NCBI GenBank assembly: GCA_012999515.1
Contig: JABEEB010000001.1
Span: 2,136,858-2,200,857, forward strand
DNA: 64,000 nucleotides
Origin: Salifodinibacter halophilus
GTDB taxonomy: Bacteria > Pseudomonadota > Gammaproteobacteria > Nevskiales > Salinisphaeraceae
Direction of reading: 5' to 3'
Shown: positions 17,942-25,971 of the stretch, piece by piece
How the letters are laid out: every line of letters starts with the position of its first letter
Position numbering within the stretch: the first letter of the stretch is position 1
Program-made: the position numbers and the translations under genes
The notes under the pieces: generated by a model
What the model was told of the DNA's origin: nothing
What the model saw: only the letters and a program-made list of their open reading frames with translations
Databases searched by the model: none

Positions 17942-19903
17942 TTGAACGAACTTGCCAAGAATCTGCTGCTCTGGGTTGTCATCGCGCTGGTGCTGATGAC
18001 CGTGTTCTCGAGCTTCGCGCCGTCGACCTCCAGCGGGAACAAGATTGCCTATTCGAACTTTTTGGCCAAAGTCAAAAGTAACGAGGTGTCGCAGGTCAAA
18101 ATCAGCGGCAAGGATATCGAGGGTAGCTTTAGCTCCGGTCGTTCGTTTTCCACGGTCAGCCCCGAGACCAATAACGAAGCGATGATCGGCACGTTGATGG
18201 ATCACAACGTTGAAATCGTTGGTGAGCCGGCCGACAGCGGGTCGTTTTTCAAGCAGATCCTCATTTCTTGGTTCCCGTTCCTGCTTCTGATTGGCGTGTG
18301 GATCTATTTCATGCGCCAGATGCAAGGCGGCGGCGGGGGCCGCGGTGCCATGTCGTTCGGCAAATCCAAGGCCAAACAAATGGCGCCGGAAGACGTGAAG
18401 ATGCGCTTCGCGGACGTGGCCGGGGTCGAAGAAGCCAAAACCGAAGTGCAGGAGTTGGTTGAGTTCTTGTCCGAGCCATCCAAATTTCAGCGCGTTGGCG
18501 GTCAGATTCCGCGTGGTGTGCTGATGGTCGGCTCGCCGGGAACGGGTAAGACAATGCTCGCGCGCGCGATCGCGGGCGAGGCTGGCGTGCCGTTTTTCTC
18601 GATTTCCGGTTCGGATTTCGTCGAGATGTTCGTCGGCGTGGGCGCCTCCCGAGTGCGCGACATGTTTGAGCAGGCCAAAAAACAGGCGCCCTGCATCATT
18701 TTTGTTGACGAACTGGACGCGGTCGGCCGCCAGCGCGGTGCTGGTATGGGCGGTGGCCACGACGAGCGCGAGCAGACGCTCAACCAGATGCTGGTCGAGA
18801 TGGATGGTTTCGAGGGCAATGAAGGCGTGATCGTGATCGCGGCTACCAACCGCCCGGATGTGCTCGATCCTGCACTGCTGCGCCCCGGGCGCTTCGACCG
18901 CCAGGTGGTGGTGCCGCTGCCCGATGTGCGTGGTCGCGAGCAGATCCTGAATGTGCACATGAAGGATGTGCCCATTCAGAACGGCGTCAATACGTCGATT
19001 CTGGCACGCGGTACGCCGGGCTTTTCCGGTGCGGATCTGGCCAATCTGGTCAATGAAGCCGCGCTGTTCGCCGCGCGTGCCGACCATGAGAAAGTCTCGC
19101 AGGACGATTTCGAGCGGGCCAAAGACAAGATCCTGATGGGCGCCGAGCGCAAGTCCATGGTCATGACCGAGGACGAGAAAAAGCTGACGGCTTATCACGA
19201 ATCCGGTCACGCTATTATCGGTTTGTCGGTGCCACAGCACGACCCGGTTCATAAGGTCACGATCGTGCCGCGCGGGCAAGCGATGGGCGTCACCATGTTT
19301 CTGCCGGAAGAAGACCGCTACAGCTATTCGCGCCAGCGGCTGATCAGCCAGATCTGTTCGCTCTACGGTGGACGCCTGGCCGAAGAGATCATCTTTGGCA
19401 AGGAAGCCGTGACCACCGGCGCCTCCAACGATATCGAGCGTGTCACCGAGATCGCCAATAATATGGTGACCAAGTGGGGGCTATCCGAACGGATGGGGCC
19501 GATCACGTATCACAATGATGACGATCAGCCGTTTCTCGGTAAGTCGGCGGCTCAGTCGAACACGGTCTCCGACGAGACCACGCATGCCATCGACGTCGAA
19601 GTGCGGCGGATTATCGACGAGTGCTACGAGCGTGCCCGGGAAATCCTGGAAAACAGCATGCCCAAGCTGCATCTGATGGCCGATGCGTTGATGAAATACG
19701 AAACCATCGACCGCAAGCAGATCGATCGCATCATGAACGAGGAGGATCCGGGGCCGCCACAGGACTGGATCGACAATCCCGGGTCCGATGGTGGCAATGG
19801 CAGCGGCGGTGCCGGTGCTGAAGCCGGGGGGCGCGCTTCGGAGCCAAAACCGGACTCTTCAGACGTGCCAAGCCCCGCGCAGAATCGGCACCGGCTCCAC
19901 TGA
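17942..19903 (+). CDS. ftsH: ATP-dependent zinc metalloprotease FtsH
   Basis: A membrane-anchored AAA+ protease that degrades misfolded membrane proteins and regulators such as sigma-32 and LpxC. At 653 residues it is full length. Two transmembrane segments (about 5-25 and 102-122) flank a periplasmic domain. The AAA module has Walker [12 protein letters not shown], Walker [17 protein letters not shown] and the SRH region RPGRFDRQV. The zinc site is His419-Glu420-Ser-Gly-His423. The tail is Gly/Ser-rich and acidic. The start is TTG at 17942 with GGGGA upstream. It is followed after 3 bases by folP. Confidence 0.98.
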   Translation: MNELAKNLLLWVVIALVLMTVFSSFAPSTSSGNKIAYSNFLAKVKSNEVSQVKISGKDIEGSFSSGRSFSTVSPETNNEAMIGTLMDHNVEIVGEPADSGSFFKQILISWFPFLLLIGVWIYFMRQMQGGGGGRGAMSFGKSKAKQMAPEDVKMRFADVAGVEEAKTEVQELVEFLSEPSKFQRVGGQIPRGVLMVGSPGTGKTMLARAIAGEAGVPFFSISGSDFVEMFVGVGASRVRDMFEQAKKQAPCIIFVDELDAVGRQRGAGMGGGHDEREQTLNQMLVEMDGFEGNEGVIVIAATNRPDVLDPALLRPGRFDRQVVVPLPDVRGREQILNVHMKDVPIQNGVNTSILARGTPGFSGADLANLVNEAALFAARADHEKVSQDDFERAKDKILMGAERKSMVMTEDEKKLTAYHESGHAIIGLSVPQHDPVHKVTIVPRGQAMGVTMFLPEEDRYSYSRQRLISQICSLYGGRLAEEIIFGKEAVTTGASNDIERVTEIANNMVTKWGLSERMGPITYHNDDDQPFLGKSAAQSNTVSDETTHAIDVEVRRIIDECYERAREILENSMPKLHLMADALMKYETIDRKQIDRIMNEEDPGPPQDWIDNPGSDGGNGSGGAGAEAGGRASEPKPDSSDVPSPAQNRHRLH

Positions 19904-19906
19904 CTG

Positions 19907-20818
19907 GTGGCAATCAACCGAACCGGCGGGTCGGTGGTCTCTGGCCCGTCGGGTGCCGAAATATCGGTCATACCATGGCTGGCCGGCCCAGCCGAGCGCG
20001 GGCTTGATCTTGGCCGGGCGGCGGTCATGGGGGTGTTGAACGTCACCCCCGACTCATTCTCGGACGGCGGCCAGCATTATCAGCCCGCCAACGCGGTGTC
20101 TCGGGCGTTAGCCATGGAGAATGAAGGCGCCCGCGTGATTGATATTGGCGCGGAATCGACCCGGCCAGGCGCCGAGCCTATGTCTGCCGCGACACAGATC
20201 GAACGGTTGGCGCCGGTGCTGCGTGAGCTTCGCCCGGCAACCGACTGTTTCATTTCCGTCGACACCAGCGAGCCCGCGGTTATCGATGCGGTGGCTGAGC
20301 TGGGTGCCGATATGGTTAATGACGTACGCGGACTACGTGTGCCGGGCGCTATCGACGCTGTTGCGCGCCACGAGTTGGCGGTCTGTGTCAGTCACATGCA
20401 AGGCGAGCCTGTTTCCATGCAACAGGCGCCGCAGTACGATGACGTCGTCGCCGACGTTGCAGATTATCTGGCCGCGCGCGTCGACGAATGCGTGGCGGCC
20501 GGTGTTCGCTCGGATCGCCTATGTGTGGACCCAGGGTTTGGTTTCGGTAAGACGCGTGCGCACAATATAGCTATGTTGCAATCGGTTGCGCAGTTTGGCG
20601 TTAAGGGGCGGCCCATTCTGCTCGGGGTCTCTCGTAAGTCGATGTTTGCGCGCATCTTCGACGACGACAGCCACGACGCGCGGGTCAATGGCAGTTTGGC
20701 CAGCGCTGTTTGGGCTGTATCGCAAGGGGTGGCCATCGTGCGTGCACACGACGTGCGCGCGACCGTGCAGGTTTGTCAGTTGGCCGACGCGCTGGCCAGT
20801 GACAGCGTGTCGAGCTGA
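19907..20818 (+). CDS. folP: Dihydropteroate synthase
   Basis: FolP condenses p-aminobenzoate with 7,8-dihydropterin pyrophosphate in folate synthesis and is the sulfonamide target. The TIM-barrel protein (303 residues) has the two DHPS signatures VMGVLNVTPDSFSDGG near residue 40 and GARVIDIGAESTRPGA near 75, the DVRGL loop, VDPGFGFGKT and the late RPILLGVSRKSM. The GTG start is 3 bases after the ftsH stop, and about 30 residues precede the first conserved strand. Its stop overlaps the glmM ATG in the form ATGA-like TGATG, so translation is probably coupled. Confidence 0.96.
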   Translation: MAINRTGGSVVSGPSGAEISVIPWLAGPAERGLDLGRAAVMGVLNVTPDSFSDGGQHYQPANAVSRALAMENEGARVIDIGAESTRPGAEPMSAATQIERLAPVLRELRPATDCFISVDTSEPAVIDAVAELGADMVNDVRGLRVPGAIDAVARHELAVCVSHMQGEPVSMQQAPQYDDVVADVADYLAARVDECVAAGVRSDRLCVDPGFGFGKTRAHNIAMLQSVAQFGVKGRPILLGVSRKSMFARIFDDDSHDARVNGSLASAVWAVSQGVAIVRAHDVRATVQVCQLADALASDSVSS

Positions 20819-22194
20819 TGGGCGAATCGATTTTCGGTACGGACGGTATCCGGGGGCGTGTCGGTAGCGAGCCGATGACGCCGGATTTTGCGCTTCGGCT
20901 TGGGTTCGCGGCTGGCAGTGTCTTGCTCGCCGAAAACTATGGCGCAACCGATGACATGCAGCCGTGTGTGTTGATCGGTAAGGACACGCGTTTGTCGGGC
21001 GACATGCTGGAATCGGCGCTCGAATCGGGATTCGCCGCCGCAGGCGTGGATGTGCTGCTCGTGGGAACGCTGCCCACGCCTGGTATCGCGCATCTTACGC
21101 GCACCTATCGCGCCGCGGCTGGGTTGGTCATCAGTGCTTCGCACAATCCTCATTACGACAACGGATTTAAGTTTTTCTCGCCGCGTGGCCAGAAGCTTTC
21201 GGATGCGATTGAAAGCCGTATCGCAGCGGCATTGGACCAGCCGTTAGCCTGCGTGCCCTCGGGTAAGCTCGGGCGTGCCAGCCGCGTGGATAGCGCGGCT
21301 GGACGTTATGTCGAATTTTGTAAATCCACCGCGCGTCTCGATCTGGCTGGCCTGCGTGGTCTGAAGTTGGTCGTTGACTGCGCTAATGGCGCGATGTGTC
21401 ATGTCGCGCCTTCGGTTTTCCGGGAGCTAAACGCCGAAGTCAAAGAGATCGCCACCGAGCCCGACGGCCAAAACATCAACCGCGAGTGTGGCTCGACAAA
21501 CCCTGAAGGGCTTGCGAGCGCGGTAATCGATGAAGGTGCCGACGTCGGCATCGCGTTCGATGGCGATGGTGATCGCTGTATCATGATTGATCATTGCGGT
21601 CGCGTTATCGACGGTGATGACCTGCTCTATGTCATTGCCGCAGCTCGACATGCCAGAGGTGCTCTGCGTGGCCCGGTCGTCGGAACAGTCATGACCAATC
21701 TGGGTGTGGTCCAGGCGTTTGAGCGGGCTGGCATTGATTTTGAGCGGGCCCCAGTGGGCGATCGCTATGTTTTTGAACGGCTCGAAGCCAACGGTGGTGA
21801 GGTCGGTGGCGAGGCCTCCGGCCATGTCCTGTGTTTGGATCGTGCGACGACCGGCGACGGAGTGGTCACCGCGTTACAGACACTGGCCATCATGATTGGC
21901 TGTGGTCGCAGCCTGGCGGATTTGACCGCCGGTCTTGTCCACCACCCAAACGCGCTAGTCAACGTCGAGCTCGCACCGGGCGAGGCCGATCGACTGATGC
22001 AGCATCCGCAGGTGTTGGCTGACATCGAGCGCGCGGAAGCCGCGTTCGAGGGTGCCGGTCGCGTGTTGCTGCGAGCCTCGGGCACGGAGCACAAGTTGCG
22101 CGTGATGGTGGAAGGTCCTGATCAGGATAAGGTATACTGGTGGGCTAACGAGCTAGCGGCGGGCGTGCGCGGCCAAGCAGCGCACGGCGTCTGA
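20818..22194 (+). CDS. glmM: Phosphoglucosamine mutase
   Basis: GlmM interconverts glucosamine-6-phosphate and glucosamine-1-phosphate for UDP-GlcNAc, peptidoglycan and lipopolysaccharide synthesis. The 458-residue protein opens with FGTDGIRGRVG. It carries the phosphoserine loop ISASHNPHYDNG (Ser108), the metal site DGDGDRCIMID near 245 and the sugar-binding GGEVGGEASGH. The C-terminal phosphate-binding loop reads RASGTEHKLRVMVEG; the usual residue after GTE is Pro, here His. The first base of its ATG is the last base of the folP stop. Confidence 0.97.
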   Translation: MGESIFGTDGIRGRVGSEPMTPDFALRLGFAAGSVLLAENYGATDDMQPCVLIGKDTRLSGDMLESALESGFAAAGVDVLLVGTLPTPGIAHLTRTYRAAAGLVISASHNPHYDNGFKFFSPRGQKLSDAIESRIAAALDQPLACVPSGKLGRASRVDSAAGRYVEFCKSTARLDLAGLRGLKLVVDCANGAMCHVAPSVFRELNAEVKEIATEPDGQNINRECGSTNPEGLASAVIDEGADVGIAFDGDGDRCIMIDHCGRVIDGDDLLYVIAAARHARGALRGPVVGTVMTNLGVVQAFERAGIDFERAPVGDRYVFERLEANGGEVGGEASGHVLCLDRATTGDGVVTALQTLAIMIGCGRSLADLTAGLVHHPNALVNVELAPGEADRLMQHPQVLADIERAEAAFEGAGRVLLRASGTEHKLRVMVEGPDQDKVYWWANELAAGVRGQAAHGV

Positions 22195-22260
22195 AGATGC
22201 TACTTGCGTGTCTGTTCGCCGCCATCTGAATCCGCAAGTTCCAATCCAAAGGGGTCCGAC

Positions 22261-23040
22261 ATGAAGCGTGGCTCGCTGGTTATCGGCAACTGGAAAATGA
22301 ACGGCAGTGCGTCCGAGGTCGATCATTTTGCGGCGGCGCTCAAAGGCGCCGAACAACTGCCGTGTGAAGTCGGCGTCTGCGTGCCGTTTGTCTATATCGA
22401 GCGTATGGCGCGTGCGGTCGCCGGCAGCCAGGTTGTCGTGGGTGGTCAGGATGTGGCCGACCGCGTGGATCCTGGTGCACTGACCGGTGCGGTTAATGCG
22501 CGCATGTTAGGCGATGTTGGCGCGGGCGACGTCATTGTGGGGCATTCCGAGCGGCGTAGTGAATACGGCGAAACCGACCAAAACATTGTTGCTAAGGTCG
22601 GCGCGGCACTCGAAGCGGGGGTGCGGCCGATTGTATGTGTGGGCGAAACCAAGCAGCAACGCGACGCGGGTCATTTCCAGCAGGTCGTGGATGCTCAGCT
22701 CGACGCGGTTTTGTCCTCTTTTGAGAGCCGTGAGTTGGCGTCGCTGGTAGTGGCTTACGAGCCGGTATGGGCGATTGGGACCGGTGATACTGCTACGCCG
22801 GAAGAGGCCGAAGAGGCGCACAGCCATATTCGTGGCCGCGTAGCCGCGTACAATTCCGAGCTGGCCGACGGCTGCCGGATCATCTATGGCGGTAGTGTCA
22901 AACCGGATAACGCGGCCGACATTTTCCGCCAGGACAACGTGGATGGCGCGCTGGTTGGCGGTGCTTCACTCAATTATGATTCGTTCGCCGCGATCGCAGC
23001 CGCTAGCGTCGAGGCAGAGCAACAAAACAAAACTGGCTGA
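22261..23040 (+). CDS. tpiA: Triosephosphate isomerase
   Basis: TpiA interconverts dihydroxyacetone phosphate and glyceraldehyde-3-phosphate in glycolysis and gluconeogenesis. The ATG at 22261 (259 residues) is preferred because AAAGGGG lies 8-14 bases upstream and the protein then begins MKRGSLVIGNWKMNG with the catalytic Lys. The catalytic His is in VGHSERRSEYGE, the Glu in VAYEPVWAIGTGDTATPEEA (about residue 170), and YGGSVKPDNAA closes the phosphate site. It lies between glmM and secG as in the pseudomonad order. Confidence 0.97.
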   Translation: MKRGSLVIGNWKMNGSASEVDHFAAALKGAEQLPCEVGVCVPFVYIERMARAVAGSQVVVGGQDVADRVDPGALTGAVNARMLGDVGAGDVIVGHSERRSEYGETDQNIVAKVGAALEAGVRPIVCVGETKQQRDAGHFQQVVDAQLDAVLSSFESRELASLVVAYEPVWAIGTGDTATPEEAEEAHSHIRGRVAAYNSELADGCRIIYGGSVKPDNAADIFRQDNVDGALVGGASLNYDSFAAIAAASVEAEQQNKTG

Positions 23041-23051
23041 CCGACTCCTAT

Positions 23052-23576
23052 ATGTTGTATTCGATCCTGGTCACGACGCAGGTCGTGGTTGCTTTGAGTT
23101 TAGTTGGCCTGATACTGCTCCAGCATGGCAAGGGTGCCGATGCGGGTGCGGCTTTCGGCAGCGGTGCGTCGGGCACCGTCTTCGGCGCCAAGGGCAGCGC
23201 TAATTTCATGAGTCGGGCGACAGCCGGTTTGGCTATCGCCTTTTTTGCACTGAGTCTGACGTTGGCGTATCTGGTCAATGCCGGAAGTACGGGTGGTTCC
23301 AGTGTGACCAGCAGCTTGCCGGCACAGACTGCCAATCCGGCCGAGACGAAAAAGGATGGCAGCAACTCAGGCGACAAGAACTCGAACTCTGGTTCGTCAA
23401 ACGAGTCGCAGAAAAACGATGAGGCCGCCGCTGGAAGCGAGGGTGGCGAATCGGGCGGCGATTCGGGTAAAATGACGGCGCCGCCAGCGCCGGCTGATGA
23501 CAAATCAGACGTCGATGCGCCGTCAGACACCCAAGCGGGCCAGTCAGGCGGAGATGACAATGGCCAAGGCCATTAA
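23052..23576 (+). CDS. secG: Preprotein translocase subunit SecG
   Basis: SecG is the small non-essential subunit of the SecYEG protein-export channel. The first 77 residues hold the complete family domain: two transmembrane helices (about 3-22 and 55-75) and the cytoplasmic loop LLQHGKGADAGAAFGSGASG with SANFMSRAT. The remaining 97 residues are a low-complexity Ser/Asp/Glu/Gly/Pro tail, so the protein is 174 residues against about 110 in E. coli. tRNA-Leu begins 16 bases after the stop, as downstream of E. coli secG. Confidence 0.94.
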   Translation: MLYSILVTTQVVVALSLVGLILLQHGKGADAGAAFGSGASGTVFGAKGSANFMSRATAGLAIAFFALSLTLAYLVNAGSTGGSSVTSSLPAQTANPAETKKDGSNSGDKNSNSGSSNESQKNDEAAAGSEGGESGGDSGKMTAPPAPADDKSDVDAPSDTQAGQSGGDDNGQGH

Positions 23577-23591
23577 GTAGTGATACAATGC

Positions 23592-23676
23592 GCCGACGTG
23601 GTGGAATTGGTAGACACGCTGTCTTGAGGAGGCAGTAGCGCAAGCTGTGCCGGTTCGAGTCCGGCCGTCGGCACCA
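23592..23676 (+). tRNA. leuU: tRNA-Leu (anticodon GAG)
   Basis: An 85-base class II tRNA with encoded CCA. The acceptor stem GCCGACG (23592-23598) pairs with CGTCGGC (23666-23672). The anticodon stem CTGTC/GGCAG encloses loop TTGAGGA with anticodon GAG. A long variable arm typical of leucine tRNA follows, and the T arm is GCCGG-TTCGAGT-CCGGC. It probably shares the secG transcript. A TACAAT at 23584 is too close to the tRNA 5' end to be its own promoter. Confidence 0.97.
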
Positions 23677-23695
23677 ATTTTTGCTTGATTTTTCG

Positions 23696-23724
23696 TTGCT
23701 AATTGGGCGACGCTAAGTTACACT
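23696..23724 (+). promoter_or_regulatory. Candidate sigma-70 promoter for the initiator tRNA
   Basis: TTGCTA (23696-23701) and TACACT (23719-23724) are separated by 17 bases. Predicted initiation is about 7 bases before the mature tRNA-fMet end at 23738. Each box matches the consensus at four of six positions. It would drive metY and, past the terminator, rimP-nusA-infB. Confidence 0.55.
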
Positions 23725-23737
23725 ACTAACGATCGGG

Positions 23738-23814
23738 TGCGGGGTGGAGCAGTCTGGCAGCTCGTCGGGCTCATAACCCGAAGGTCGCAGGTTCGAATCC
23801 TGCCCCCGCTACCA
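23738..23814 (+). tRNA. metY: Initiator tRNA-fMet (anticodon CAT)
   Basis: A 77-base tRNA with CAT anticodon and encoded CCA. The three G:C pairs GGG/CCC in the anticodon stem (TCGGGCTCATAACCCGA) mark it as initiator. The acceptor stem is unpaired at position 1:72, as required for formylation and IF2 recognition, but here the bases are T1 and T72 instead of the usual C1 and A72. In E. coli metY also heads the rimP-nusA-infB operon. Confidence 0.96.
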
Positions 23815-23828
23815 ACTTGATGTTGAAG

Positions 23829-23853
23829 AAAGCCCCGATCACGGGGCTTTTTT
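23829..23853 (+). terminator. Intrinsic terminator between metY and rimP
   Basis: The stem AGCCCCG/CGGGGCT (23831-23837 with 23842-23848, extended by two A:T pairs) has loop ATCA and is followed by a T run to 23853. It ends 19 bases before the rimP ATG. It probably stops most tRNA transcripts and gives partial read-through into rimP-nusA-infB. Confidence 0.8.
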
Positions 23854-23872
23854 CGTTGTGAGCCGGTGTTCC

Positions 23873-24331
23873 ATGGCGACGGATTTAAGTAAGCAATTGG
23901 CGCCGGTCCTGGCTGATCTCGGCTACGAGCTTTGGCATCTGGAACCTGGTGCCGACGGGCAGTCTGACTTGCTGCGTGTCTATATCGATGCCGAGAACGG
24001 CATCGACGTCGACGACTGCGAAAAGGCCAGCCGCGAAATCGATGCGACGTTAACCGTCGCTGGGTACAACTATGCGCTGGAGGTTTCGTCGCCGGGCGTC
24101 GAACGCCCGCTGGTGACCGGGTTGCATTTTCAGCGGTTTATTGGTGAGCGTGCGCGCGTGCGATGTTTTAGCCCTGTGGGCGGGCAGCGTCGGTTCTGTG
24201 GCTGGATTCGCAGCGTCGACGATGGGCGTTTGGGGATTGCCGAGGCTGACGAAACCGTCGAAATCGACTTGTCGAATATCGCCAAGGCGTATCTAGACCC
24301 GGAAGTTTGGCCGGACGGCTCGACGCATTGA
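23873..24331 (+). CDS. rimP: Ribosome maturation factor RimP
   Basis: RimP assists assembly of the 30S subunit. The ATG at 23873 gives 152 residues beginning MATDLSKQLAPVLADLGYEL, which aligns with the E. coli start; an in-frame GTG at 23858 lies close to the terminator and is less likely. The family core LRVYIDAENGIDVDDCEKAS is followed by LEVSSPGVERPL. The C-terminal SH3-like part ends in IDLSNIAKAYLDPE. It is the first protein gene of the nusA-infB cluster. Confidence 0.95.
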   Translation: MATDLSKQLAPVLADLGYELWHLEPGADGQSDLLRVYIDAENGIDVDDCEKASREIDATLTVAGYNYALEVSSPGVERPLVTGLHFQRFIGERARVRCFSPVGGQRRFCGWIRSVDDGRLGIAEADETVEIDLSNIAKAYLDPEVWPDGSTH

Positions 24332-24362
24332 TCCCCGTTTCCGACAACCCGACATACTGTTT

Positions 24363-25886
24363 ATGAGCAAGAACGTACTGCTGGTCGCCGAGGCGGTCGC
24401 CAACGAGAAGGGCGTTGAGCGCCCGATCATATTTGAGGCTATTGAAGCCGCCCTCGAATCTGCCACCCGTAAGCTTTACGACGAAGACGTCGGCATCCGT
24501 GTGACGATCGATCAGGATACCGGCGACTACCGCACGTTTCGTTTCTGGGAGGTGTTAGAGCCGGGTGAAATCGATGCGGAGACTGGTGAGCCGCGTTTCA
24601 TTGAATCGCCGGGCCGCGAGATTTCAGTGGAGCAAGCGCACGAGCACGATACGACACTCAGTGTCGGCGACGTTGTTGAGGAAGAAGTCGAGTCGATCGA
24701 GTTCGGTCGTATCGGTGCCCAAGCCGCCAAACAGGTCATCGTTCAGAAAGTGCGCGAGGCCGAGCGCGCGCAGATTGTCGAGCAGTATCGCGACCGCGTC
24801 GGCGAATTAATTACTGGCCTGGTCAAGCGTTTGGATAAAGGGTCGGTGATTCTGGATCTGGGCGGCAACGCGGAAGCGTTGATCCCGCGTGATCATCTGA
24901 TCCCGCGCGAAACGATGCGGCCAGGCGACCGTGTGCGGGGCTTTTTATTCGACGTGCGCCCGGAACAGCGCGGCCCGCAGCTTTTTGTTTCGCGTACCCG
25001 GCCGGAATTTCTGGTCGAGCTGTTCAAGCTGGAGGTGCCAGAAGTCGGGCAGGGGCTTATCGAGTTGCGCGGCGCTGCCCGCGACCCGGGCTTGCGCGCC
25101 AAGATTTCGGTTCAGGCCAAAGATCGGCGTATCGACCCGGTCGGCGCTTGTGTCGGTATGCGGGGCTCGCGTGTGCAGAGCGTATCCAACGAATTGGTCG
25201 GCGAGCGCATCGACATCATCGTATGGGATGAGAATCCGGCCCAGTTTGTTATCAATGCCATGGCGCCTGCCGATATTGAATCCATCGTTCTGGACGAGGA
25301 TTCCGGTAGCATGGATCTGGCGGTCACCGAGGAATCTCTGGCCAAAGCGATCGGCCGCGGCGGACAAAATATTCGTCTTGCCTCAAATCTGACCGAATGG
25401 CAGCTGAATGTCATGACGCTCGAGGACGCAGACGCGAAAAGCGAGTCTGAATCGCGTGAGCTCCAGGAGCATTTCCAGACCGATCTGGATGTTGACGCCG
25501 AAGTGGCAGCCATTCTGGTTCAGGAAGGCTTCACGACGACCGAAGAAGTCGCCTACGTGCCGCCCTCGGAATTACTGACGGTCGAGGAATTCGACGAAGA
25601 TGTTGTTGAGGAGCTGCGTAATCGCGCGCGTGACTGTCTGTTGTCGCGGGCGATCTCGAGCGCAGAAGGCGCAGGTGAAGGCGAGCCGGCTGATAGTCTG
25701 CTGCAAGTCGACGGCATCGACGACAATCTGGGGCGCGAACTGGCCGGTCACGGCGTGCAGACGCGCGATGATTTGGCCGAGCTGGATGTCGAGGAACTTC
25801 AGGAATATATTGAGATCGACAACGAGCGCGCGGCGGCACTGATCATGGCCGCTCGGGCACACTGGTTTGAAGCGACTGATTCCTAA
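24363..25886 (+). CDS. nusA: Transcription termination/antitermination factor NusA
   Basis: NusA binds RNA polymerase and nascent RNA, modulating pausing, termination and antitermination. The 507-residue sequence shows the N-terminal polymerase-binding domain (about 1-130) and an S1 domain (about 135-200, GLVKRLDKGSVILDLGGNAEA). Two KH domains follow (about 205-345, with GACVGMRGSRVQ and KAIGRGGQNIRLAS). Two acidic C-terminal repeats of about 60 residues each (about 365-425 and 440-500) match those of enteric NusA. It is 31 bases after rimP and 85 bases before infB. Confidence 0.97.
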   Translation: MSKNVLLVAEAVANEKGVERPIIFEAIEAALESATRKLYDEDVGIRVTIDQDTGDYRTFRFWEVLEPGEIDAETGEPRFIESPGREISVEQAHEHDTTLSVGDVVEEEVESIEFGRIGAQAAKQVIVQKVREAERAQIVEQYRDRVGELITGLVKRLDKGSVILDLGGNAEALIPRDHLIPRETMRPGDRVRGFLFDVRPEQRGPQLFVSRTRPEFLVELFKLEVPEVGQGLIELRGAARDPGLRAKISVQAKDRRIDPVGACVGMRGSRVQSVSNELVGERIDIIVWDENPAQFVINAMAPADIESIVLDEDSGSMDLAVTEESLAKAIGRGGQNIRLASNLTEWQLNVMTLEDADAKSESESRELQEHFQTDLDVDAEVAAILVQEGFTTTEEVAYVPPSELLTVEEFDEDVVEELRNRARDCLLSRAISSAEGAGEGEPADSLLQVDGIDDNLGRELAGHGVQTRDDLAELDVEELQEYIEIDNERAAALIMAARAHWFEATDS

Positions 25887-25971
25887 AAGGTCGGTCGGGC
25901 AACCAAGGCAAATGAACAGTCGTAGTAACGCCGGTCGATAAACGGGCCGGCGGCGACGGAGAAAGCGAAAT

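Noticed and set aside
17852..19279. 475-codon open frame antisense to ftsH
   Set aside because: Shadow of the conserved ftsH codon pattern, with no recognisable domain.
23584..23589. TACAAT box before tRNA-Leu as its own promoter
   Set aside because: Only two bases separate it from the mature tRNA 5' end, so initiation would fall inside the tRNA.
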